Source: Glebionis coronaria (lineage: Eukaryota > Streptophyta > Magnoliopsida > Asterales > Asteraceae). From it: a DNA stretch of 64,000 bases. A program made the translations under genes and the position numbers. This document shows, in pieces, positions 10,266-20,697 of the stretch. The notes under the pieces are model-generated. The model searched no databases, was not told where the DNA came from, and saw nothing but the letters and a program-made list of their open reading frames with translations. The stretch lies in assembly GCA_025667525.1 (NCBI GenBank), contig CM046875.1, positions 207,696,271-207,760,270 of the forward strand, read 5' to 3'. Positions within the stretch are counted from its first letter, which is position 1. Every line of letters starts with the position of its first letter.

Positions 10266-10402
10266 CAGTGGGAACTTGGTTCCCACTGGTAGAACAAAAT
10301 CAAGGTCTGAATGGCAATAAGCTTAGGAAAGCTTATTTGATGGCTTTTTCTTGGACAATAAGGCACCCCTACACTCAGTGGAGTGTAGGGAGTCTATATA
10401 AA
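10266..10402. promoter_or_regulatory. Two palindromes and a plus-strand TATA motif in LTR A
   Basis: AGTGGGAAC pairs with GTTCCCACT across 3 bases (10267-10287). CCCTACACTC pairs with GAGTGTAGGG across AGTG (10365-10388). CTATATAAACT follows about 8 bases later, on the plus strand, antisense to A. The same set is kept in the other LTR copy (20420-20560). A role as an antisense promoter is only inferred. Confidence 0.4.
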
Positions 10403-11644
10403 CTAGAAAAAACACAGCTTGTTCACACAAATTCCACACAAAGGCCCAAAAATCAGTTGCTATGATGGTGGTGAGTGTCTGATGAACAGTGCTGGTGTAA
10501 ATGGCTTCAAAAACGAATTTCAAAGCTCCAAAAATTGATGGCTATCTACCCAAACAACAAATTAGCTACCCATAACCCTAAGCTAACATCATATCTAACA
10601 ACATACAAGATTGGTGGTCAAATTTTTGCTAAAACAAGGCAGTTATGACCCTTACTGATTTTTTAGGCAGTTTTACACATGCAAACTTGTTTTAAGCATA
10701 CCAAACTTGAAGATAACTAACAACAACTCCTAATACTCACATATAAGATATGTTTAAGCAGATTTAAACCCAAATCTTGTCACCAAATTCAGTTTAACCC
10801 TAGTCCCAAACACTCCTTTATATTTCTGAAAATGAAATTAACAAACAAAAAGCTTGCAAATCTTAATTATACTGACTTAGACCTATCTAAACAAGCACAT
10901 AACAGCTAAACAAGCAAGATTACACAGATAAATGAACAAGTAAAAAGGTCAAACTCAAAATCATGCTAAATCACAAAATCATCACATAAAAATCTATTTC
11001 TAGGAGGGTTCAAGCCCGTTACCTGGTGTGGTTAACATCCAACCACACAAAGGACAACTGAGGCCTTCTCCTATAAGCTGGAGGCTTATGTCTGACTTGG
11101 TGATAAGTTGATGTAGAGAAAAACACAAATATCTTCAAGAATCAGTTATGAAATGAAATGGAGAACAAGAGACTGTATGTTCTTGTGAACCTGCCAAGAA
11201 AACACAATGAAAGTGAACCGATACAAATAATGATAAGCTATGAGCTAGGCTTATTGGTTAAGCCAGCTTATGGTGTAGCTTATGATGAGGAAAAATGGAA
11301 AATCACTTTTTCAAACTGTAAAGCTTTAAAAACTCCTAAAATCTTGACAAGAATCTTTTGGATAAGCTGAGACCAAACCCCCAATCCACTTTCACTTCAT
11401 GTGGGGTTTGGAATCAAGCTAATAAAAATCTTTTTCAAAACTAAGAAATGAACTTTTCTGAAAACGTATTATAAACTGAAATTTTTGGAATCCTTTAAAC
11501 TAACTTGCATTAAAGATAAATTTAAACTAGGAAAGACAATAAAAGATGAACTCAGTTATGCACATTTTAAAATTTTCATTTTCATTACTTTTAAGAAAAA
11601 TACACAAAAACTGGAACAAAAGGTTGAGCTACAAACTAGCTCCC

Positions 11645-11652
11645 CTTTTATA
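11645..11652 (-). promoter_or_regulatory. Sense TATA box of LTR A
   Basis: On the minus strand this reads TATAAAAG in the context CAGTATAAAAGGGG. It is repeated in the other LTR at 37861-37868. It is the best candidate for the genomic RNA promoter. Confidence 0.55.
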
Positions 11653-12766
11653 CTGAAATATAGAACTTTCTAGGCTACAGGTGAAATACTAAAACCCTAG
11701 CAACTGAATTCCCTCTTATGCCCTTTGAATAATTTGAATCTTGGTCAAGCTATGGCTCACATGTGATGAAAGTGATAACCAGATGTTCTCTGATTGATCT
11801 GGGACGTTAATCTCAAACTTTCGGACCAAGAATTTGCATTGGAGACGTTGGATGCCTGTGAGATTCGTTTGTTGCCAAAAAGAGTGAAGCAGGGTTGTCC
11901 CGTGTGGGGTCCAGGGGTCACGGGTCACAAATTTTGGGTGTGGGATGTGATTAGGTTAAGCTAAATTAAAGTTCTGGAGACTTTGAAAGCTAATTATCAA
12001 GTAAAGATCATGGGGGAAATTAGGGTTCTTGGTCTGGGTATTTAGGAAGATTAGGGGTGATTAGTAAACAGTTATTGTTTCTCGCCCCCAATTAATATAT
12101 AAAAACGAATTTAAAAAAATGGTTAATAAATATTAAAGGGGGTAGTGGGTTTTGACGTGGAGGTTGAGGAGGTGTTTGATTGGTGGATGGGAGAGTGGAT
12201 GATGACGTGGTGGTCTGGGAGTGGGTGAGGGGTATTAGGTTGTCGGGGTAGGTTAAGTAAAATGGGTTTGTTGGTTAAAATTTTTGGAAAGTTGGCAGAA
12301 TTGACCCCCCTGTTAAGTTACTCTCTTGAACAGCTTTGCATAATTAGTCCTCATCCATTGACATTGTTAGTCCTTTATGCATTTCACCATTAGTCCTTGT
12401 GTAACTTTGGAAGATTAAAGGACTAATATTGAAACTTCAATCAATTCTCAAGGGCTTTTCTTGTAAGATCTTCAAACTTTAGGGACCCCATTTATATTTT
12501 TGGATATTTGAGGGGTATAAAGTGTCATTCTTCAAAAGTTGAGGGACCAAACTTGTACAATCTTCAAACTTCAAGGGCATTTTTGAAAAATTCATTCTTC
12601 GGGCCCGGTTCTTTGTGCGACTTCGTTTCCCGTGTTCGTTTTTGCTTCATTCTTGTGATCATTTGTTGATTTCACGATATCCGTACCTAAAATACACAAT
12701 GAACAAACACAAGCATATATTTGGGTATTTTGATGATATTTTTAGCGTTTTAAGCCCGATTTGGAC

Positions 12767-12836
12767 GATGAGACTATGTATAAATACAGTCTCATCACTC
12801 CCCCATACTAAACCATTGCCGTGTCCCCACGCAATG
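12767..12836 (-). promoter_or_regulatory. Polypurine tract of A framed by two hairpins
   Basis: The polypurine tract (minus strand TAGTATGGGGGAG) is at 12798-12811. On its LTR side, GATGAGACT (12767-12775) pairs with AGTCTCATC (12788-12796). On its internal side, CATTGC (12814-12819) pairs with GCAATG (12831-12836) and GTG (12821-12823) with CAC (12828-12830), leaving base 12820 unpaired. The same arrangement occurs in B, D and E. Confidence 0.75.
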
Positions 12837-14656
12837 CTAGAATTAAGTATCGTAGCACTTCCAAAATTCATTTTATGATGACATTTATTGAAAATGTAAA
12901 CTTAAATAAACTACTACACGTATTTTAGACATAATGTATTGTTTTCATCACGATTAAGTGACTTTTGGGATCATAGAATAAGAACACGTGAATGCTTCGT
13001 TAGAAATAATTTCGTCGTCCTCGATTTTCACCCAATTCCATGCTAAGCATGTAACGAGATCATTGTTATTATAAGTTAGCAACACGATCATGTCTCATGA
13101 GTGTTAATTACGAACCTAAACTCCCTTATTCCTACTTGGTATCTCTTATATTTTATTTTTGTCTTAATGATCACGAGGATACAGTATTGACTTATGCGTG
13201 AATAGAGATTAAGTCTAAAAATAGAGTTTTAACGGTGTAACCAAAATCATTAAATTAATAATTCACCCTAATAGACAACGATGTCAAAAAATTAAGTCAA
13301 CAAGAAGGATCGATAAACACGGTTTTATAACGGTTTTGAACATGAGACTTATTACCAAGACTTTTATACGCCCCCTAACGGAAGGGCCTTATTATCATAG
13401 GTTTACCTCCATCTTTTATTCAACTTCGCCATGAAGCTTTTATTATGACTTTGGTCTTGCCTTGCCTTTTATTATCCGCCTCATCGGTGGTTTTATTAGC
13501 CAAAGACGTATATCCTCACGCTAAAGCGAATTTTGGATCTTTAAAGCTTCAAAGATTAAGGCATAATTCACTTTCAATTTGGGCATAGATTTTTCGGCCT
13601 TGTGAGCTTCAGATTTTTGCTTAATTTAGGTGAGCACTTGAAATCTTATTATTAGGTGAAGCTTTCGATTATTCGGGTGCCAATACTTCAAAACCGTGAC
13701 GCTGGCGAATCCTCAATGTTTTCCCAATTTAATTACATGGAAGCTACTAAAACAAATTAGAAACCAACAATAGTGACTAAACCGCTAAATCAATATTTAT
13801 TAACAATTTATTATACAAAAGTGTGGGGAGAATAAGCTAATAATTACTACATATGAGATCGTGACGATTACGAGACTTATAAATAACTCTATCATTTCTC
13901 GTCCTCATTTAAGAGACTTAGCATAAAAAGTTAAGGAATCGAAGCTAAGTGCTCAACACGTACGGTCGAGTCAAAAATTACTCTTATTCTCACCATCGGA
14001 AAACCTACATTCGTGTCTTAAACACTTATGAAAAATAAGAAAAATTTTAAAATTTGGCCATTTTTAGCCTTATTTTGCAACAAAACGATGAATATTGGAT
14101 TGCGTGTTGACGTGAGCAAGGTGAAGTATCTACTCACCCCCCATACTAAAACTAAACATTGTCCTCAATGTTTCGAGTCTAGGGGTGAAAACACCCCCAT
14201 ACTAGAGACGAAGTCGAATGCTTAATCTCGAGCATGGAAAGGGTAAAATGAATAACCTAAAAGCCGTTTATGAATTATGCTAATAAGATAAACGTTAGAA
14301 CATAAAAGGATATCATCGGATATCGGAATCTCCAAAGGAAACGATCGAAGCTCGAGTGATTCGTAAACGAACACGAGAGGCTTCAATGATGACGATGAAC
14401 CTAATGAATCACAATTACAAACAACCACGAAACAAAGGTTGGAAGAGCACAAGTCCCCTCGTTACGTTAAACTAAGAAAGCGATAATATTTACAAGGATA
14501 AGCATGAGAATCCCCCACGAGGCACCTTGTTTTTGATAACCGAGTCAAAAGCTCGACTCGAATCCCCATAAATGTGATCATTTAGGGATAATCTTGGTAT
14601 GGTAATTTTTGGTGGGGCTTACATGATAAACAATGCCCAAAAGTACGTTGAGTACT
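12837..14656 (-). other. 3' non-coding region of A with extra polypurine tracts
   Basis: No coding frame. It holds two extra polypurine tracts (minus-strand TAGTATGGGGG) at 14134-14150 and 14191-14207. Between them AAACATTG (14154-14161) pairs with CAATGTTT (14166-14173) over a 4-base loop. A block AACGAGATCATTG at 13053-13065 recurs in the same relative place in D and E and, with variation, in B. Confidence 0.7.
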
Positions 14657-15310
14657 TTAAAAACCCGATACACGAATACCGGGGTCAAAGATAGCGTCCT
14701 CGTTTTCGGATGAAAGACGAAACAACGCCACTCCAACTAGAACCCCAATGGGGTAGAAGAAAATAGATAAGAAGTAGAAAGGTGGGGCAATGGGTAAGTC
14801 AAACTTATGAGCTACTCGAGGTAGACTCACACCAAGAAAATAGATAAGTTTTCCATTTATTGCATCGGTGGAAGACCGAGATTTCCCTTTACAAGAAATT
14901 CCAGGATCGTAAATCTCGTCCTCGGTGGAAAAATATGAGGGAAAATAAGGGGCTTCCCCCATACTAGATCCACACCAACCGTCGTCAAAAGGAGTAGATG
15001 AGGTGGTAGCACTCATAACACGATGTGATGACGGAGTTAAACATGTAGAAAATTCTTTTAAAACATTTTTAAAATCCTTTCCTTTTTCATCGTTTAAAAA
15101 CTCTTTATGAAAACCCGATTGAATAATGTCGAAAATATTTGGCGTGTCAAATTCAAAATTCGTCGCGCTAAAAATCCTCACATTTAAGTCATTGGTGGAA
15201 GGGGGTGGCGGATTATATAAGTTCTCAAAACGTCTATCAATAAAGAACACCGCCCCCTCGGGGTCAACATACTCGTCATCCTCATGAACGTCGATCTCAT
15301 CGATTTCTTA
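14657..15310 (-). pseudogene. C-terminal membrane-segment part of the A polyprotein
   Basis: An open frame of about 197 codons (first ATG at 15250) ends at 14657. Upstream, the same frame reads an acidic stretch back to about 15306, where the preceding gag-pro frame appears to shift into it. So it looks like the original C-terminus of one polyprotein, separated by a small indel. Near the end the peptide FYFLSIFFYPIGVLVGVALF is hydrophobic and long enough for one membrane span; a short tail follows. Athila elements are known to carry env-like ORFs with membrane segments near their 3' end, so this may be an env-like remnant, but no sequence match was made. Unlike Athila, it directly follows protease without pol. 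Confidence 0.5.
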
Positions 15311-17955
15311 TCAAATATAGGCTTGTCAAACCAAGGTTTGTCATTCCCCTCCTTGAGTATTTTAGAAACTCTCTCGAAAAGATCACGATCAAGCACAAAA
15401 CCATCATTCTTTTGTGGGGATTGTTGATAAGTTAAATCCTCACGAATGTGGTAAATGTAATTCTCATTTGAGGAGTGTTGATTAGGTAACTCCTCGAGAA
15501 TTGGATTTTTTATGGTCACATGAGTTGGTTCGTCATCGAAAATAAGACGTTCCAACTCATTAAGTTCATCCTCGATTTTGGAACGATCGACCTCACTCGT
15601 AGGTGGAAGTGGAGGCAAAAGAGCTAGCTTTCGTTCAATGATTTCCTCAATCTCGGGATCAAACTCGTAATCATCGTACTTCACATGAGAAGAGGTCTTT
15701 TTAGGAGAATCCTCAAAAATAGCATGTGGATTTCGAAGTACGTGATCAATCTCGGCAAAATCGCCATCGTCATCGTCGAAGAAAGAGTCGATGTAAGCAC
15801 TCACAACCATGGTCTTACAAGTCGAATGACTATGCTTAGGTGAATTTTCTAAGACGAGAGGATCGATGTCAATAAAACCTTTAGCCTCAACGGGTGTTGG
15901 GCTAGGCAATGGAGGCACTTCGATGGAGTTAGAAGTTGAAGCCTCAAAGACGTGGTCCTTCGAAGGTGGTGAAGACGAGCCCATTTTGGTCATTGTTGTG
16001 ATGGCACTAACGTCGCCCTTCGGAATTGGTTGTTCACTTGTTTCATCGAATGCATCCCAAAATGAATTTTCATTCATAAATTTAGACATATCCTTTTGAA
16101 TTAGGTACACGTATTCTGTATCATTAAAATCCTCATCTTTAAAACCGTTCTTATAAATTTTTTCAAAACATGCATTAAGCCTCATTCTTTCCGCTAAAGT
16201 GAACATTTTGAAATCATTAGGTTTAGAAACATTAGGTTTTGAAACCTCGGTTTTTTCCTTATCACAAGACACTTGGGATTTACTCGTGAAAAAGTCCATT
16301 TTATCCTCCCCATATCTCATAGTAAGTCTCCCCTCGTGAACGTCGATTACGGTTCGAGCCGTCGATAAAAATGGTCGGCCTAAAATAATGGGACATTTAG
16401 GGTCACACTCGTAATCGGATATAACGAAATCCGCGGGAAAAACAAACTTTCCAACTTTCACAAAGACATACTCGGCTATTCCAATTGGTATTAATGCTGT
16501 ACAATTTGCAAGCTCGATTGTCATGTTCGTGGGGGTAAGATTAGGCAATCTCATCAATTTCCAAAGAGAATGAGGCATGAGATTTATGCTAGCACCTAAA
16601 TCGGCAAGGGCTAAACATCCCTCAATCTCGGAAAAATCACAAGGTAATAGAAATTGGCCCGGATCCTCTTCCTTTCTCGGCATATGCCTTTTGGGTTTTT
16701 TAAGAAGGATCGAAGCACAAGTTTCTTCAAGGGTTACTTTGGTAAGGTCGATAAAACTCTCTTTTTGAACCGTGGATGGAATTTGAGGTACACGGGGGTG
16801 TGCACTCTTTTCCTTGGTCGCCACTTTCACCCCATCGACTTTAGAACCATAAGACGTCTTAGAAGTCGAGGGTTGAGAAGAAGGAACAACTCGAAATCCT
16901 TCAAGGTTAGGGGTAATCATACGACCTTTCTCACGAGACGAGGCGGCTTTACATTGTTCCTTCGGATTTGCAACGGTGTCACTAGGTAACGAACTCGACG
17001 AAGCACCCGAGGCTTTGTTCATAATAGCCAAAAACATCTTTTTTATGTCAATTTGTCCTTGCTCAATCTTCGTGTTTTGAAGTTTCAAAGTATTTGTAAA
17101 GTCGTTTTTCAAACTACCAATTTCTCCCTCTAATCGTCTCATATTAGCCTCATTCGTTTTCATGTAATTTTGAAAATCGTTTGACGAACTATTTTGATTA
17201 GAATTAAAGTTCCCTTGGTTTTGATTACTTCTTTGAAAATTGTTTTGATTCCCACTTGAAAAATTGTTTCCTTGATTGTTGTTGTTTGAAAAATTCGAGT
17301 TTTGATTATTGTCTCGATTTTGCCAATTCAAATTACGACCTTGATTATAACCTTGATTATAACCTTGATTTTGATTTGAAAAATTTCCTTGTTGATTATT
17401 TCCTTGAAAATTGTTTCGGTTTTGATTAAAATTGTTGCCTTGGTTATAATTGCCTTGTTGTGATGGACCCGCGTTATTTTGATTGTGAAAATTGTTGTTT
17501 CCATTTAACGCACTCACATTCAACGTTTGGCCATCCGTAGTCGCACACTCGTAATAATTATGAGGTCCACCACAAAACGTACACGATGTCTCAACCGCTT
17601 TCACCGTAGCGGGAGCGTCTTTCTTTTGCATTTCAATGAGAAAAGACGTAAACACATTCGTCAACTTGTCGACTTTCGCATCAACTCTCTCAATGTCGCA
17701 ATTAGAATTACTAACATTGGCGACATTGGCAACACTCGGTGCGTTGCGGAGTTGGTAAACCTTGGATTGATTTTCGATAATTATCAAAGCATCTTTCCAA
17801 GTTTTACACAAAAAGTTGCCACCGGCGGCGGAATTCAACGAATCTTGTCCTTGAAAATTAAGACCGTTGTAAAACGTATCGATTTGGTGCAACTCGGAAA
17901 AACCATGGTGAGGACATTGCCTAAGCAATTCCTTAAAACAATCCCACACGTCTCT
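15307..17955 (-). pseudogene. gag C-terminus and aspartic protease of element A
   Basis: One open frame of about 880 codons. In order: end of the capsid region (CPHHGFSELHQIDTFYNGL); zinc-knuckle-like CTFCGGPHNYYEC near residue 122, spaced C-x2-C-x3-H-x4-C, one residue shorter than the classical knuckle; an Asn/Gln/Gly-rich low-complexity stretch; a coiled-coil-like segment; and an aspartic protease with catalytic DLGASINLMP near residue 450 and the flap-side ILGRPFL near 522. After the protease comes an acidic region with no RT. Retroviral-type protease would cut Gag in the particle. The frame starts only after a break at about 17955 and shifts again near 15306. Confidence 0.8.
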
Positions 17956-18503
17956 TTTTGCTCAAATTTCGTAATTTCATTTTTGAAAAACGTCGTCTTA
18001 GACGGTGGGAAAAAATAATTAACGAACTTGGAGACGAGATCCTTCCACGTAGTTATTGAATTAGGTGGCTCTTTCTCGTACCAATCCTTGGCGGCACCAT
18101 CGAGCGAGTACGGAAAAAGCATAAGCTTGACGACATCGGTGTCGACGTTCTTAAACTTGCTCGTGGCCAAAAGACGATCAAAATTCCGAATGTGGTCGTG
18201 AGGGTTATCGGCTTCACGACCTCGAAACTTTGTAGCTTGAATCAACGAAAGCATTCCGCTCTTAATCTCAAAATTCTCCGCTTCGATAGCGGGAATTATG
18301 ATCGCGTCTCCATAACCCTCGGTGGGCGCTTGGAGCAATTCCATCATCGAACGATTGTCGGCCATCTCCTCTACGGTCTCTTCAACAACGATATTAGGAA
18401 CGTCGGTTTCTAAATCTCGTCTACGTCGTCGATTCCTTCGATTACGATTGCGTCGATTCGAAGCGTCGCTAGAATTAGAATAATCCTTCGATCGAGTGCG
18501 CAT
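17950..18503 (-). pseudogene. gag N-terminus of element A (Retrotrans_gag)
   Basis: Begins MRTRSKDYSNSSDASNRR at 18503, with a basic Arg-rich N-terminus, then MMELLQAPTEGYGDAI and the capsid core (KLMLFPYSLDGAAKDWYEKE, LVSKFVNYFFPPSKT). This is the Retrotrans_gag fold of Athila-type elements and aligns closely with B gag. Near 17955 the frame runs into another; compared with B about eight codons are missing here, so a small deletion caused the shift. The start is chosen because an equivalent M-x-TR start is found in B. Confidence 0.82.
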
Positions 18504-19341
18504 GCACTAAGCGTAGAATGGGAGGTAGCAAAGAAGATTCTTTTTGCGGTTTTTTAATTTTTCAATTTTTTTGGTTTTTGATTGTTTTTTAATTTTTTTG
18601 GATTTTTGTTGTATTACGTAGACAAAAATCTACAAACCTCCCCTCGAATCGATCTTCTCGATTAAAGGAGCCTCAAAGAATGAAAACGATCACGTGGAGT
18701 GAACGCCTTCGATGACTTTAGAACGTTGGTGGAACACCAAAACGTTCAAGAGAGTTTAATCTTGAAAACAAGCAAATATATATGATTTGGGCGGCAAACC
18801 CTCGATTAGCCCTCTTTCTCAAAACACACACAAGCAAGCGGGGGAAACGAAGCGGCGCTAAGCACTTAAGAGCCTTTTTCCCTTAGGTCGTGAAATACAA
18901 CCGCCTTATACCCACCTTATTGTTTGTGTTAACTGAAATTAAGCCTCACGAAAGTATTTATCTATTTTGCCTTTAAACTTTTGCTTTAGATTCGAATACA
19001 ATGATCGAGTGATGAAATCCCGAATCAAGGTTGCGTTTTCACGCTTTTGGAGTACTTGTATATTTATTGTTCAACGTAAGTACAATATAGTAATAATATT
19101 CACAAGAAAAACGAAAACGATAATGGATATCTACAATATAGTAAAAGTTGTTGTGTGTTTAATTTAAGAAAACTAAACACGATTTATTTGGATACTATAA
19201 TATATTAATGAAAAATAACAAAAATGAGTATGTACGATATTTACGCTTTCCAAAAATGAAAAGCAAAAATGCACTACTCACACAAACACGATAGTAATAA
19301 TGGCACACTAAAACACCTCCCCGGCAGCGGCGCCAAAATTT
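18504..19341 (-). other. Leader and primer-binding site of element A
   Basis: On the minus strand the LTR end is followed by AAATTT and TGGCGCCGCTGCCGGGGA (19318-19335). This primer site type is known from Athila elements and assigned to tRNA-Asp. The rest is untranslated leader with a TCGAGG-rich stretch also seen in B. Confidence 0.85.
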
Positions 19342-20697
19342 TGATGTAGGATTTTCGTACACGTTTTAGGAAAAACGCGTATGAGCGGCAAGTATTAAAC
19401 TCGACGATTTAGGAAAACCGACAAGTCGAATAAATGCGGGTTCGTTCTCGAAGTAGGTGTGTGTATTTAAGTGTGCCAATTATATAAAATCAAAGTTTGG
19501 ATTAGTGACGTTTTTGGTTTAGAAGAGAAAAAGTAAAGACGAGCTACGACTACGATTACACTACGACGTAATGACGTAAAACGCGAACGTAAATACGTAA
19601 AACGTGACAAAATTGAAAATTAAACCTAAAAATTAATTAAAAGTTAAAACTAAGTCTAAAATAATATAAATAAGAATAAAAATTCAATAATAAATTTTAA
19701 AACCTTTTATTAATTAAATATTCAATTTTAAATGCTAATTAAAGCCCTAAAATTAGATATAATTAAGAAAAAGCCAAAATATTATTTTATTGAACAAATA
19801 ACTCACTTATATTATTTAAAGACTAAAAAGTATTTTTCCTAAATTTTTAAAACTATTTTTCTATTTTTAAAACACTAAAAACTATTTTTAAGCTAAAATA
19901 ATGATTAAAAATATTAAAATAATGCTAAAAATAATTTGAAAATTTTAAAAATCCTAAATTATACTAATGAACAGTAGAAAAATGAAAAAGTTTGAAAAAA
20001 GTAAAATTTTCCACTAAAAGATAAAACAGTTTATAATTAAACCCTAATTAAACTAAAATTAATTCTAAAAATTAATAAAAAAGGTGAACAGTGAAATATT
20101 TTTTAACTAAAAGTCTTAAAATATCTTTTTAAGTCTAAGAAAACTTGTAAAACTGAAAAACATTAATTTTTGTCACTAAAAGACAAAAACAGAATATTAA
20201 AAACTAATTTAAAATGCAATTTAATCTAAAAAATAATAGATGAACAGTAACAAGAAAATAAATTAAACAAAAAAATCAGAAAATAAATAAGAAAAATAAT
20301 GAAACAAAAATCAAGTTCTAAATCCTAATTTTGACCACTAAAGACAAAAAAAGTAGATTACTGATAGTGACATGTTGGATGGTTTGTCTGTTTGCTTAGC
20401 AGTACCAATAATGACACTAGCAGTGGGAACTTGGTTCCCACTGGTAGAACAAAATCAATGTCTGAATGGCAATAAGCTTAGGAAAGCTTATTTGATGGCT
20501 TTTTCTTGGACAATAAGGCACCCCTACACTCAGTGGAGTGTAGGGAGTCTATATAAACTAGGAAAAACACAGCTTGTTCACACAAATTCCACACAAAGGC
20601 CCAAAAATCAGTTAATGTGATGGTGGTGAGTGTCTGATGAACAGTGCTGGTGTAAATGGCTTCAAAAACGAATTTCAAAGCTCCAAAACTTGATGGC
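19342..20697 (-). repeat. 5' LTR of element A, part adjoining the primer site
   Basis: Matches 9185-10550 closely. It is cut at 20697 by insertion of B and resumes at 36753-36758. Confidence 0.93.

Larger units (their letters stand above)
9185..12797 (-). repeat. 3' LTR of element A
   Basis: 3613 bp; in the sense direction it starts TGATGAGACTG and ends TTCTACATCA. It matches 19342-20697 plus 36758-39009 closely. Small open frames inside recur in both copies and look incidental. Confidence 0.93.

Noticed and set aside
10217..10523. ORFs of 66-82 codons, also at 20372-20711
   Set aside because: They recur only because the LTR of A is present twice; they cross palindromes and no domain is visible.
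17527..18018. 163-codon plus-strand ORF
   Set aside because: It is opposite gag of A.
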